A DNA stretch of 64,000 nucleotides from Siphonodentalium dalli (lineage: Eukaryota; Mollusca; Scaphopoda; Gadilida; Siphonodentaliidae): the NCBI GenBank assembly GCA_032622095.1, contig CP136063.1, positions 89,689,980 through 89,753,979 of the forward strand, read 5' to 3'. Below the pieces are notes generated by a model. It was not told the origin of the DNA and ran no database searches. It saw only the letters and a program-made list of their open reading frames with translations. The first letter of the stretch is position 1. Each line of letters starts with the position of its first letter. This document shows positions 1 through 10,663 of this stretch, piece after piece. The position numbers and the translations under genes were made by a program.

Positions 1-180
1 AAGGGTCACAACTTGGCGCAGGTCTTGAAACAGCGAGCAATCCGACAATTGCACGTTGCTCAAAGCGGCCAAGCCACTGCTATGTGGAGACTCAATGACC
101 GGCGACACGCTGTGAACCCATATCGACGTGTTTACAGCGAATACAACTCCGACACACTAACCACTGGACCACAGAGCTCA
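1..180 (-). repeat. candidate tRNA-derived SINE head (partial)
   Basis: Read on the minus strand, the sequence from about 178 downward resembles a tRNA 5' half. It has an A-box-like TGGTCCAGTGG (161-171), and about 50 bases later a B-box-like GGTTCACAGC (109-118). The spacing suits an internal RNA polymerase III promoter, and the start resembles Glu/Asp tRNAs. The B box departs from the consensus and no clean cloverleaf is seen, so a SINE head or decayed tRNA copy is likelier than a working tRNA. The element may continue beyond the left edge. Confidence 0.4.
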
Positions 181-409
181 ACATGAGTGACTAGAGCTTA
201 GGCAGTATGAACAATCGGATTGGATGAGCAACCAGAGCTTAGTTTGAATGAAGCCTAATTAACCATATCAGTGTTCACCATCTATAAACGTGTAGGTTTG
301 ATACCATAAAATCGTGTGACTTTTCCTGCCACGTGCATCTCCATAACAATACCATAGTAACACATGCATTATGTAAAAGTTACATATGTGTTAGGCTAGA
401 CATGGCTAA

Positions 410-925
410 CTAGAGGTGTGACTGTCCCAATGGGACTAAGGATACCCCCCCCCCCCTCCCCCCCACCCCGTGTTTTTAAAACACTAAGATGTTTCACATG
501 TCAGTAAACATTAAGTTAAAATAATAAAATAACAGATTCCCATATCATGCACGTGCACAATTATTAAAAAAAATGACTGAGAAAAACTCCGGGCAAAGCT
601 TGTCCACGGACGGTGGATGGACGGATGACTCTGCATTCCAGATTGTAGCAAACATCATCTTCACCGCAAATAATTGGTAAAAAAATATTACTGAGAAAAA
701 TGAAAATATTCTAAGTCAAGAAGGCCAATAAATAAGTCTGACAAACATTAAAAACGCAGGTGCATAGATTCCCATGGTGGTTGATGTCTTTCCAAAGTTT
801 AACAAAAAAAGATTCATAAACAACCAAGAAAAACTCCAGACAAAATTGTGTCCACGGACGAAGGAAAAGCTGATATCAGTATACCCCCCCCCCCCCACTT
901 TGTTGCGGAGGGGGCGGTATAATAA
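410..925. repeat. dispersed repeat, GTATACCCCCC family, copy 1
   Basis: It begins with the phrase CTAGAGGTGTGACTGTCCC followed by GGATACCCC and a C-run. It ends with GTATACCCCC and TTGCGGAGGG. Internal phrases (CTGAGAAAAACTCC, GTCCACGGACG, GGTTCCCATGG-like) recur at 24532-25740. No coding potential was recognised. It is an old interspersed repeat of unknown class with poly-C tracts at 447-470 and 884-897. Confidence 0.7.
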
Positions 926-1117
926 TAATGTACAAGAAAGCAGCGGTTAGGTACGTGTTTGTGGGTGATGGACCATGTAATCTTTAATAAGGCGGGAGGG
1001 AGTGGCAGTGGGAGAGGCATACACCCCTATCAATACATCCAGATCATGTATAATAATGTGTAAACAAAACAGTGGTTAGGTGTCTGTAGGTGATGGATTG
1101 AGATGTCTTTAATTGTA
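926..1117. repeat. two diverged tandem copies of a ~107-bp unit
   Basis: The phrase GCGGTTAGGT, then GGGTGATGGA, then TCTTTAAT recurs about 107 bases later as GTGGTTAGGT, AGGTGATGGA and TCTTTAAT. No gene was recognised. Confidence 0.5.
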
Positions 1118-1294
1118 CAGTAATGCCCTAAATAATCGACTCCTTAACAACCACAGAATAATTATGGGTAATTTTTCAGGATTTAATTTGAGAGCTTTCC
1201 GATGAATGGCAACAAGCCATATTTCCGACTAAATCCTGAAAAATTACCCATAATTCTGCTGTGGTTAAGGAGTCGATTATTTAGGGCATTACTG
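1118..1294. mobile_element. MITE-1 (pogo/Tigger-like palindromic MITE)
   Basis: It starts CAGTAATGCCC and ends GGGCATTACTG, with TA on both sides, the target of Tc1/mariner-pogo elements. The arms are inverted copies of each other. Here the left arm has lost its inner half (it jumps from TTTCAGGATTT to GAGAGCTTTCC). Confidence 0.85.
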
Positions 1295-1670
1295 TACTAT
1301 GTCCTCTGTCAGCAGTCTATATTCCACCACTGAGATAGATGCTACCATATCATATTATTGGATAAGATCTCACAGCCCGATCCCTGGGGGGAATATCCAT
1401 CATTTTCTTATAGCAGGGCATTGTATTCTTGCCTTGACCTGAAATAATTGTGTTTAGATCTCCATGTGCAAAGCATCAAGGGAGTACCAGCATTCTGTTT
1501 TTCATTATACAAGGATTTTCCAATAATATAGACAGATGGTATGTGGAGAAACAGGCTATGCATTCCTATTCATTTATTTGGGGGATACTGAGGTAATAAG
1601 TTCAATAATCAGTCATCAACTCCTGATTAATCCTTTCTTTACTAAATACCAATTGACAAATAATTCACAA
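1295..1670. other. no gene seen
   Basis: Anonymous AT-rich DNA. From about 1630 it carries the left part of a MITE-4 copy (TTAATCCTTTCTTTACTAAAT), which is interrupted by the Helitron array that begins at 1671 and resumes at 4040. Confidence 0.5.
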
Positions 1671-4039
1671 CTAGCTGATGTGCCTGAATTCGTCCGGACT
1701 ATTTAGGGATTTCTTTGTGATCGCCTCCGTCTGGGCAGAATATACAGTGTCTGGACAAACTATTTTTCGATGGGTATGAGCGGATATGAATGAGCAAGGT
1801 CAAGGTCAGGGATAAGGTCGCATGTGAATTTGGGCCCGCCCATATTGTTCTCAGGATCAAAGTAGGCCTATATACCAAATATGAGTCGTATCGGTCGAAT
1901 TCCAGAAACATGCCTATATCAGCATATATGAGCGAGGTCAAGGACATGGTCACATGTGAAATTGGACCCACCCAAATTGTTCCCGGGATCAAAGTGGGCC
2001 TACAAACCAAATTTGAGTCGGATCGGTCAAGCAGTTTGAATCTATAACACACACACACATACATACACACAGACAGAAGTTCCAAAATATATAATAGACT
2101 AGCCGATGAGCCCGACGTTGTCCGGGCTATTGAAAAACTAAATTTCAAGTCGATAGCTCTACCCGTTTCCGAGATCTGGTCTGCGCATGCGCAAAGCTGG
2201 CGTCGCACGGGCTCGGCGACCCGATAAAATTTGTATCCGGGGAAAGATACATTCACATAGCAAATTTCAAGTCGATAGCTCCACCCGTTTCCGAGATCTC
2301 GTCTGCGCATGCGCGAAGCTGGTGTCGCACGGGCTCGGCGACCCGATATAATTCGTATCCGGGGCAAGATACATTCACATAGCAAATTTCAAGTCGATAG
2401 CTCCACCCGTTTCCGAGATCTCGTCTGCGCATGCGCGAAGCGGGCGCCGCACGGGCTCGCCAATACGACAACGTTCACCGCCTGGTCAAACTACACTCAC
2501 GTACCAAGTTTCGTCCCGATCGGTCGAGAATCGTAGATTTGTATTAATGACAGACAGACAGACAGACAAACATACAGACAGAGGTCTTCAAAATATATAA
2601 GAGATAGCCGATGAGCCCGACGTTGTCCGGGCTATTCAAAAACCAAATTTCAAGTCGATAGCTCCACCCGTTTCCGAGATCTGGTCTGCGCATGCGCGAA
2701 GCTGGCATCGCACGGGCTCGGCAACCCGATAAAATTCGTATCCGGGGCAAGATACATTCACATACCAAATTTCAAGTCGATAGCTCCACCCGTTTCCGAG
2801 ATCTTGTCTGCGCATGCGCGAAGCTGGCGTCGCACGGGCTCGGCGACCCGATAAAATTCGTATTCGGGGCAAGATACATTCACATACCAAATTTCAAGTC
2901 GATAGCTCCACCCGTTTCCGAGATCTCATCTGCGCATGCGCTGCACGGGCGTCGCACAGGCTCGCCAATACGACAACGACCACCGCCTGGTCAAACTACA
3001 CACACGTACCAAGTTTCGTCCCGATCGGTCGAGAATCGTAGATTTGTATTAATGACAAACAAACATACAAACAAACATACAGACAGAGGTCTTCAAAATA
3101 TATATGAGACTAGCCGATGAGCCCGACGTTGTCCGGGCTATTCAAAAACCAAATTTCAAGTCGATAGCTCCACCCGTTTCCGAGATCTGGTCTGCGCATG
3201 CGCGAAGCTGGCGTCGCACGGGCTCGGCGACCCGATAAAATTCGTATCCGGGGCAAGATACATTCACATACCAAATTTCAAGTCGATAGCTCTACCCGTT
3301 TCCGAGATATCGTCTGCGCATGCGCGAAGCTGGCGTCGCACAGGCTCGGCAACCCGATAAAATTGGTATCCGGGGCAAGATACATTCACATAGCAAATTT
3401 CAAGTCGATAGCTCCACCTGTTTCCGAGATCTCGTCTGCGCATGCGCGAAGCTGGCGTCGCACGGGCTCGGCAACCCGATAAAATTTGTATTGTTGTCCG
3501 GTCTATTCAAAAACCAAATTTCAAGTCGATAGCTCCATCCGTTTCCGAGATCTGGTCTGCGCATGCGCGAAGCTGGCGTCGCACGGGCTCGGCGACCCGA
3601 TAAAATTCGTATCCGGGGCAAGATACATTCACATACCAAATTTCAAGTCGATAGCTCCACCCGTTTCCGATATCTCGTCTGCGCATGCGCGAAGCTGGCG
3701 TCGCACGGGCTCGGCGACCCGATAAAATTCGTATCCGGGGCAAGATACATTCACATACCAAATTTCAAGTCGATAGCTCCACCCGTTTCCGAGATCTCGT
3801 CTGCGCATGCGCGAAGCTGGCGTCGCACCGGCTCGGCGTCCCGATAAAATTCGCATCCGGGGCAAGATACATTCACATAGCAAATTTCAAGTCGATAGCT
3901 CTACCCGTTTCCGAGATCTCGTCTGCGCATGCGCTGCACGGGCGTCGCACGGGCTCGCCAATACGACAACGTCCACCGCCTGGTCAAACTACACACACGT
4001 ACAGACAAACAGACAGAGGTCTTCAAAATATATATGAGA
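1671..4039 (-). mobile_element. Helitron-like tandem array 1 (non-autonomous)
   Basis: On the minus strand each unit starts TCTNNTATATATTTTGAAG and ends in a GC hairpin (AGCCC...GGGCT) followed by CATCGG and CTAG, the layout of a Helitron 3' end. The array is flanked by A on one side and T on the other, as expected for insertion at an AT dinucleotide. Unit boundaries where CTAG meets the next TCT lie at 2098/2099, 2604/2605 (C lost) and 3109/3110. The leftmost unit (1671-2098) is diverged. The unit at 3110-4039 contains a second partial hairpin end near 3490, suggesting a fused pair. No Rep-helicase coding sequence is present. Long reading frames here are repeat artefacts. Confidence 0.8.
2140..3980 (-). 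repeat. 122-bp minisatellite inside Helitron array 1
   Basis: About 13 copies of a ~122-bp unit occur, for example at 3563, 3685 and 3807. Each contains the palindromic core GCGCATGCGC, and CCGAGATCTCG or a variant next to it. The unit number varies per Helitron unit (two to seven). The core fits the NRF-1 type binding consensus. Confidence 0.85.
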
Positions 4040-4080
4040 TTAGTAAATGTTCAGATAATAAGTTCAACAAACAGCCACTA

Positions 4081-4375
4081 ATTCCCTAAGTGAACTACTC
4101 GCCAAGTAACAGGTCATCAAAAGGTTAATTTGCCGATTTCTAAAAAAAGTTGAGTCTAATCTACAAGTGATTCCTATCCATAACATTGCATTGATGAATT
4201 AATTCTAAAGCAGTTTATGCATCACCACTTCAACCCATGAAGAGGGCGGCTAATTTTAGGATATTAGCCATAATAAGGTTGACACAAAGTTTAGCTCATC
4301 ACGATATTGGTTCACATGACCACGCAGTATCGCTGGCGGACTGCCATGAAATAATCACAAATCAATAAATTATCG
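4081..4375. repeat. tandem duplication, copy 1 (empty sites)
   Basis: The stretch from TTCCCTAAGTGAACT to AATCAATAAATTAT matches 4802-5542 once the MITEs there are removed. This copy keeps an unoccupied TTAA at 4125-4128, where copy 2 has a MITE-3. It is also unbroken at the site where copy 2 has a MITE-1. Confidence 0.8.
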
Positions 4376-4386
4376 TAAATCTATAT

Positions 4387-4654
4387 TTAACAATTTGATG
4401 ACTGGAGTTGTGTTGGTGCAGCATTAAAGACCCTGTGCCAGTGCATTCTCTTATATATATATGCGAGTTTCCCATAGGGAGCCTCGTATACATAAGAGAA
4501 TGCAGTGGCTTAATTACATCAAGGTAAATATTGTTAGGCCAGTGCATTCTCTTATATATGCGAGGCTCCCTATGGGAGACTCACATATATAAGAGAATGC
4601 ATTGGTACAGGGTTTTCATAAAATTTCAAGAAGCTACAAATATGGAAGGTTTAA
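4387..4654. mobile_element. MITE-3 (piggyBac-like TTAA MITE)
   Basis: TTAA lies at both ends (4387-4390, 4651-4654), with inverted ends around GACTGGAG and a right end GGAAGG+TTAA. Inside are two hairpins built on CTCTTATATATGCGAG-type sequence. No transposase. The TTAA target and CCCTTT-like ends of its relatives point to piggyBac mobilisation. Confidence 0.7.
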
Positions 4655-4843
4655 ACACTTTTAAGTGAAATATGTGCAAAATGAGATGCTTCTTTGGTGT
4701 GTTTTTCATAATATTGAAACATGCCTTGAAATTAAATTTCATAGCCATTTTGTTGTTGTTGAAAGTGTTGCAGCAAAGAGATAGAACATCTTTAGCTGAA
4801 CATTCCCTAAGTGAACTGGGCTTTTGTAATCAGTTATCAACGG

Positions 4844-5070
4844 TTAACCATTTCATGATGGGAGCAAAGCTGGTGCAGCATTAAAGATCCTGTGCCAGAG
4901 CATTCTCTCTTATATAAAATTAACTGGCTTACAATGTCAAGGTAAATATTGTTAGGCCAATGCATTCTCTTTATACGCAAGTCTTCCTTTGGGAGACTTG
5001 CATATATATAAGAATGCATGGCAGAGAGTTTTCACAAAATTTCAGGAAGCTCCAGTCATGGAAGGGTTAA
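4844..5070. mobile_element. MITE-3 inserted at TTAA in duplication copy 2
   Basis: Left TTAA at 4844-4847 and right GGGTTAA ending at 5070. The ends are CCATTTCATGATGGGAGC and the inverse GTCATGGAAGGG. The first internal hairpin is truncated and the second is complete. The empty site is visible at 4125-4128. Confidence 0.8.
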
Positions 5071-5179
5071 TTTGCCTATCTCTATTAAGCAAGGCCTAAT
5101 CTACAAGCAGCGATTCCTATCAGTTGCATTGATGCATCCTAAAGCAGCTAATGCGCCTCTCTCTCTAAAGCAGCTAATA

Positions 5180-5374
5180 CAGTAATGCCCTAAATAATCG
5201 ACTCCTTAACCACAGCAGAATTATGGATAACTTTTCAGGATTTAGTCGGAAATATGGCTTGTTGCCATTCATCGGAAAGCTGTCACTGGCAATAAGCCAT
5301 ATTTCCGACTAAATCCTGAAAAGTTACCCATAATTCTGCTGTGGTTAAGGAGTCGATTATTTAGGGCATTACTG
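5180..5374. mobile_element. MITE-1 inserted in duplication copy 2
   Basis: CAGTAATGCCC to GGGCATTACTG, preceded by TA and followed by CA (probably a mutated TA). The arms are nearly complementary, with a small loss at the centre. The matching empty site in copy 1 is near 4218. Confidence 0.85.
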
Positions 5375-5542
5375 CACATCATCACTTCAAACCTCTGAAG
5401 CGGCCTGCTAATTTTAAGATATTAGACATAATAAGGTTAACACGACGTTCATGGGGGATAAGCTCATCACGATATTGGTTCACATGACCACGCAGAGTCC
5501 CTGTTGGACTGCCATGAAATAATCACAAATCAATAAATTATG

Positions 5543-5976
5543 CCATTAAAATTCAATCTGAAGCGGAGCTCACTGAATTTCCACACGACGTCTCCAAGCC
5601 TCGAACCATTCTAAATCACCTCATCGCTATTAAGATGGCTTTTTTCACTCACACGACTCTGAGAAAAAGTGCCTTAAAGCTATATAATCAATATTTATCA
5701 GGGAAATAGCGAACCGAATTCGGCCCCTGGGAGATAGGAAATATAAAAGAAGTATATTGAACGAGCGAATTACCAGCTTGTAACTCACTTGTGGAATAGT
5801 GAATGATTATGTAGTGTTGATAAAAACGAGGCTAATTTACAATGCCCAATCTACATATCAAATGATGCGGACATTCTGTGAATGGGAAATAATACGAAGA
5901 CAATAAATTATTCTTTGGATGACGCAGAGATCGTTCATTTCAGCATGGATAGTCATCGTGACTTTTATAGAAGCTA
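5543..5976. other. no gene seen
   Basis: Anonymous sequence without a recognisable repeat or reading frame of interest. Confidence 0.4.
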
Positions 5977-6202
5977 CAGTAATGCCCTAAATAATCAACT
6001 CCTTAACCACAGCAGAATTATGGGTAATTTTTCAGGATTTAGTCGGAAATATGGCTTGCTGTCATTCATTGGAAAGCTCTCACCGAGAGCTACTACTAAG
6101 AGCTTTCCAATGAATGGCAACAAACCATATTTCCGACTAAATCCCGAAAAATTTCCCATAATTCTGCTGTGGTTAAGGAGTCGATTATTTAGGGCATTAC
6201 TG
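5977..6202. mobile_element. MITE-1, long-loop copy
   Basis: CAGTAATGCCC to GGGCATTACTG with TA at both flanks. The arms are about 105 bases. The centre between the GAGCTTTCC motifs is longer (an extra ~15 bases around GAGAGCTACTACTA) than in most copies. Confidence 0.85.
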
Positions 6203-6769
6203 TATATGCAAATACATTGTATTTTCAGGCACAAAGTTAGGCATAATATAATATAAATGAAAAATTGATAATTGGTACACATATTTTGATTTTCCGTGTA
6301 TCATCAGATTCCAACAACAACAACAACATTTCTTTTAAAGATGCTTTAGTTATAAGAATTTATTAATTACCAAAAAATAATGCAAACAAATGTCAACATG
6401 TAGTATAAAATTTGTCCAAAAAACGTGTTATATATCTAAAAAAAAAATCAACGCAATTTTGTATAAAAAAAATATATCGGTTGGCTCATCAAATATTTGT
6501 AGGCCACCATATATTTCAGGTGGTTTAAAATAAGTTTAAAATTTTTTTTATCTCTTAACTCTGAGCTTTGATGGGTGGGTTCCTTGACTCAAATCAAATA
6601 TTTACCCCCGAAGCCAAATAAATAGTAATTTAGGAACGTGATCCTCGTTAAAGGGTTTAAAGTGTACTCATTCCGATTACGGGGCCTCGATAGAGTCCCA
6701 CATCGTTATTTTTCGTCACTAGTTCAGATTATGTATCATTAATTGTTGGAAATGTTCAGATAATATGGT
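6203..6769. other. no gene seen; MITE-4 fragment
   Basis: AT-rich anonymous DNA with a (CAA)n run near 6310. A MITE-4-like phrase (AAATGTTCAGATAATATGG then GTTTGTTGAAC) lies at about 6748-6780 and abuts the MITE-2 that follows. Confidence 0.4.
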
Positions 6770-7024
6770 CGTTTGTTGAACTGTCTGCCAATTTGGGGAT
6801 ATAGAGAAACTAAATTAAAAAAGAAATAGAATTAATCTATGTGAAGAAGTTTCTATCGAAATTTTATACTAAAGAAACTTTCCAGAGAAGATGAGGCCTA
6901 AGCAGAATTATTTCCCCCCGAGGATAAATTTAGTGATGCTAGCCTGCTATGCGGGATAGCCTCACTAAATTCACCCTCTGGGGACCTCATTCTGCAAATG
7001 ACAGGCACACTAAACTCAGGCATG
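6770..7024. mobile_element. MITE-2 (hAT-like MITE), intact left flank
   Basis: It contains the long-form left part (CCAATTTGGGGATATAGAG, then GAAGAAGTTTCT, then GATGAGGCCTAAGCAGAA). A hairpin whose arms include TCACCCTCTGGGGACC follows, and it ends in the CACACTAAACTCAGGC-type terminal repeat. It preserves the unbroken sequence into which the PLE at 16571-20191 inserted in another copy. Confidence 0.75.
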
Positions 7025-7489
7025 AGCAGCCTTACTATTAGATGTCTTTCCAAGCAATATAACAATTTACATAGAGAATGACTCTTAATCAATCAGAAAT
7101 GTATCTGATTTAAAAAGAACACTTCACATGTCACAAAAATAAAATGCTGCAGGGGGAAATTCATCAGAAAAAAGATATATTAAACATAACTAAAAGACTC
7201 AATCTATTGGGAAATGCCATCAACAATGACTTGAGGTCTAAGATTACAACTACTATCCTGAGTCTTATATGAACACAATTTACATATTGAATGGAAGAAT
7301 AGAGCTAGCAGGGATAAACCTCAATTAGATTGACCCAGATCTGGTGATTTAAAGGTGCCCTGTATGTTTTCTAGCCCAGAAAATATTTAGATCGCACACA
7401 TGACGTAATTAATATGCAGTTTTGGTGGCCAGATATCCACGCAAAAAATAGGCGGTATTAACATGTTTTCAATTTTTGTCAGCCTAGTA
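7025..7489. other. no gene seen
   Basis: Anonymous AT-rich DNA with no recognised element. Confidence 0.4.
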
Positions 7490-7700
7490 CAGTAATGCCC
7501 TAAATAATCGACTCCTTAACCACAGCAGAATTATGGGTAATTTTTCAGGATTTAGTCGGAAATATGGCTTGTTGCCATTCATCGGAAAGCTCTGTGAGAG
7601 CTTTCCAATGAATGGCAACAAGCCATATTTCTGACTAAATCCTGAAAAGTTACCCATAATTCTGCTGTGGTTAAGGAGTCGAATATTTAGGGCATTACTG
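7490..7700. mobile_element. MITE-1, near-complete palindrome
   Basis: CAGTAATGCCC to GGGCATTACTG with TA flanks. The arms are ~105 bases and meet at a short CTGTGAGAG centre. Few arm mismatches. Confidence 0.9.
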
Positions 7701-7956
7701 TAAATATTCCAGTCATCGTCTATAAATAGCGTCCATGCATGCTTCTGTTGCCCAAAAGCAGTAGACACTTAAGAGCTTTCTCAATTATGAGCTTTTGTGA
7801 TCGTCATTGACACATTAATTATGGTTGATTTTGAGGATTTTCGCGATTCCTGTGTGATACAAATGGGACATTTATCTGAACATCCATACAATGAATGAAT
7901 GGGAATCCATAGAATGTTTCTCTGTCTGGTGTACCCTAGCTCCCTTCCGTGAATAA

Positions 7957-8350
7957 ATGAAATCTCGTGAAATTTCTTCTTAAAGAATCAGCTTCATTTA
8001 TGTGACTTGATTTTAACCCTTTCATGACAGGAGCTGCACTGGTGCAGCATTAAAGTTCCTGTGCCAGTGCATTCTCTTATATATTTGCATTCTCTTATAT
8101 ATGCGAGTCTCCCACAGGACGCCTCGCATATATAAGAGAATGCATTGGCCTAACAATATTTACCTTGACATTGTTAGCCAGTGCATTCTCTTATATATGC
8201 GAGGCTCCCTATGGGAGACTCGCATATATAATAGAATGCACTGGCACATGGTCTTTAATGCTGTACCAGCGCAGCTCCTGTCATGAAAGGGAGTCAAGTC
8301 ACATAAATGAAGCTGATTCTTGTAAGAAGAAATCTCATGAGATTTCATCT
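7957..8350. repeat. larger palindrome enclosing a MITE-3
   Basis: Sequences flanking the MITE-3 at 8013-8295 are inverted copies of each other for about 55 bases. The left flank has AAGAATCAGCTTCATTTATG and the right flank has the inverse CATAAATGAAGCTGATTCTT, then AAATCTCATGAGATTT. The inverted repeat therefore continues beyond the MITE's own ends. Confidence 0.8.
8013..8295. mobile_element. MITE-3 with two internal hairpins
   Basis: Left TTAACCCTTTCATGACAGGA and right inverse TCCTGTCATGAAAGGG. The right TTAA is mutated (AGTC). Two hairpins with CTCTTATATATGCGAG arms face each other across a spacer containing ACAATATTTACCTTGACATTGT. Confidence 0.8.
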
Positions 8351-8559
8351 GCCAATTTGATGTAAAGATGGATACATTTTCAACCAAACTGCACCAGTTA
8401 ACTACCGATGTTCACAGAATTCAAGAATCTTCTGCCATTACTCTTTATGTTATAGTGAGATATCATCAACTTGTAACTTCATGGTGTGAAAACATCATGC
8501 ATTTGAATCCTGGCCTCTGCCATTGAACGTCAGACTTCGGTAGACTTCGGCAAGCAATC

Positions 8560-8790
8560 TCATACTACAGTTGTTGCGGGGGACTCACCCGTTAATAGAG
8601 TAGCGGTCAGGAGTAGATATATATAATCAGTATGCTAATCCTGATGCTCTCATTCGCTGCTCGGATTGCTTCGTCCTAATCATTGCCTTGTGACTGGGTT
8701 AATAATCATGTAAAGCGCATTTAAACTAATTTACTGTGGAAAGCGCTATATAAATGCATTGATTATCATTATTATTATCAAATAAAATTC
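8560..8790 (+). repeat. SINE-like 3' tail candidate
   Basis: The stretch ends AAAGCGCTATATAAATGCAT followed by (ATT)n-like repeats, a tail often seen in dispersed short retroposons of invertebrates. No clear A/B boxes were found upstream, so the head is missing or this is a different retroposon. The call rests on the tail alone. Confidence 0.35.
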
Positions 8791-9599
8791 AAGTTTTCAT
8801 TGCTACCTTTAATCAAGTCATGCATGGTGTAAATTATTTTTTTAATATTCTAGAAATTGCTCCCATATTCTTGAGCATACTAATTTGAATATATTTATCA
8901 CATGTTTCTTGAGAACTCTGCTTGGGTGATGAAATGAAAATGAAGCAGTTATTTTCATAAATTTCCTATCCAAATCGGCAGCACGCATTGTAATTCTTTA
9001 CTAATTCATTTTGTCGAGGTTGTACAGATAAGTCAAATGCACCACATGAGCGCCACCATTATATATACTTGCTATTAAAATAACCTGGTATATGTTCACC
9101 ATAAATTTTGGCTGGAATATACGCAAAATTAGTCTTTACGATCAGATGAGAACGAAAAACAAAATGAAAAGCAACAATAAAAGGCTCTTGCTCTGGTCCT
9201 TTCTAAAGACATCATACTTCAGCCAGACTCTGCACTTATGATAAAGTAATATTAAGCCCAGTGCATGGTACAACCGTCATGTATGCACATAATGCAATTA
9301 GATTGGATACATCGATCATTCCGTTATTTCAAAATATTATTATATGTTGTCGTTTTATGACTAGAATTACAGTTATATATAGGGGCGCCAGGAAGACGCC
9401 CATTTTGCCATGCCGCTCCTGTACAATATACCTATGCTCACTTTTGAATATTAACATATATGTCTATATATATTGTACAAATAAATACTACCACTAAATA
9501 CTACAACTACACATATGGATTATATGCAGCGACTCCATTTGGTGAAATCATCAGACATTGTGCTTTCTGAAACTGTACAATGATTTTTGGTAATATTAG
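8791..9599. other. no gene seen
   Basis: Anonymous DNA. A 78-residue open stretch at 9261-9497 has no recognisable features. Confidence 0.35.
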
Positions 9600-9838
9600 T
9601 TAACCCTTTGAGTGCCAGGTCCGATTTTTGTATCGACCCATATACCCTGTGTCAATGCATTCTCTTATATATGCGAGTCGACCATAGGTCGCCTCGCATA
9701 TATAAGAGAATGCATTGGCCTAACAATTTTTTTTTTACAATTTTTTACAATTTTAATAATTTATTCTTATATTCTTTAACAGACTTATTTTGTAGGTTTA
9801 GGGCCGATGAGATCGGCCCGTGGCACTCAAAGGGTTAA
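9600..9838. mobile_element. MITE-3, complete with TTAA duplication
   Basis: TTAACCCTTTGAGTGCCAGG at the left and GGCACTCAAAGGGTTAA at the right, so TTAA flanks perfect CCCTTTGAGTGCC inverted ends. One internal hairpin (arms CATTCTCTTATATATGCGAG) is followed by a T/A-rich spacer. Subterminal ATCGG motifs are inverted too. Confidence 0.9.
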
Positions 9839-9925
9839 ATGCAATATTTTTCAGGTAATAAAAGCAGATGACAGACAGATGAACAGATAATACAAGTGCA
9901 GAAGGATTCATATTCATTGCTGGGA

Positions 9926-10190
9926 AATGTTCAGATTATAAGTTCAACAAATGGCCTATGGTCGTTTGTTGAACATATTATCTGAATATTTCCTAAGGGA
10001 ACTACTCGACCAGTCCTCCAGTGTACAATGGAATGGTCTATTGTTGATTTGGAGGGATGTTCATGGAATATAAGCAGACAACAGATAAAAAAAGTAATGG
10101 TGGCGTCCTATTAATTGAGAGTTTGTTCAGATAATAAGTTCAAGTCGTTTGTTGAACTTATTATCTGAACATTTCCAAAGGGATAACTAT
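9926..10190. mobile_element. MITE-4 fragments (two foldbacks)
   Basis: Two hairpins use the same phrase: AAATGTTCAGATTATAAGTT with its inverse GTTGAACATATTATCTGAA (9926-10000), and TTCAGATAATAAGTTCAA with its inverse (10122-10175). The second is followed by GGATAACTATTCATCAATGAG, a MITE-4 subterminal phrase also seen near 20770 and 42525. Confidence 0.6.
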
Positions 10191-10265
10191 TCATCAATGA
10201 GTATTTATTAAAGATAGGCTTTAGTGGTTAGCTCAAAAAGCCCTGACACTGAGAGCCTGCATGCT

Positions 10266-10359
10266 GATGAATGTCAACAAGCCATATTTCCGACTAAATC
10301 ATGAAAAGTTACCCATAATTCTGCTGTGTTCAAGGAGTCGACTATTTAGGGCATTACTG
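10266..10359. mobile_element. MITE-1, right half only
   Basis: Runs from ATGAATGTCAACAAGCC to GGGCATTACTG, then TA. The left arm is absent. Confidence 0.8.
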
Positions 10360-10427
10360 TACATGTATATGGGAATTCCTCCATCCTATTTTGCATGGAT
10401 TCATAAACCAGGCATAAATGTCAGTTG

Positions 10428-10663
10428 TTATTTATGACCATTGGGACCTGGATGTGTGTTGATGGTGGAATGACGTTTTATAATGTACTGTTTTGTCCGA
10501 AACTTGCCTTCCTTAATACTCAATCTGTCAATTGTTTACAACTATAGCTATTTGTGTCAACAGATAGAGACCACCTGATTGTATCAGCAATTAGTGGCGG
10601 AGCGAGGAGATCCAAAACTATAGATGGCTTCTCTCTCCATTTGATATATGAATAAGGCATATC
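10428..10663. repeat. dispersed duplication, copy 1
   Basis: It matches 13448-13672 (shared phrases GTTGATGG, TAATGTACTGTTTTGTC, ACTATAGCTATTTGTGTCAA, CCTGATTGTATC). The alignment is broken by the MITE-2 at 10664, for which the other copy gives an empty site. Confidence 0.75.

Larger units (their letters stand above)
4802..5542. repeat. tandem duplication, copy 2 (two MITEs inserted)
   Basis: It is a copy of 4081-4375 enlarged by a MITE-3 at its TTAA (4844-5070) and a MITE-1 (5180-5374). Sequence on either side of both insertions continues the alignment to copy 1, so both insertions came after the duplication, or copy 1 lost them cleanly. Confidence 0.8.

Noticed and set aside
1-180. A functional tRNA gene on the minus strand
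   Set aside because: B box departs from consensus and no full cloverleaf or paired acceptor stem could be built, so kept only as a candidate SINE head.
1699-2385. 228-residue minus-strand open frame as a gene
   Set aside because: It runs across a Helitron unit boundary and two minisatellite units, so it is accidental.
2140-3980. Regular repeats that might suggest a CRISPR array
   Set aside because: Units are contiguous, 122 bp long, without unique spacers, inside a eukaryotic mobile element.
2253-4089. Many overlapping open frames on both strands encoding Arg/Cys-rich repeats (MREAGVARARRPD... and MVCECILPRIR... types); also 45492-47199, 56771-57157 and 60105-60615
   Set aside because: They are the 122-bp Helitron minisatellite read in various frames. 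They lack starts or stops conserved between units and occur on both strands.
5882-6282. Open frames of 95-124 residues on both strands over a MITE (also 7484-7768, 43809-44093)
   Set aside because: Palindromic MITE-1 arms give mirrored reading frames on the two strands.
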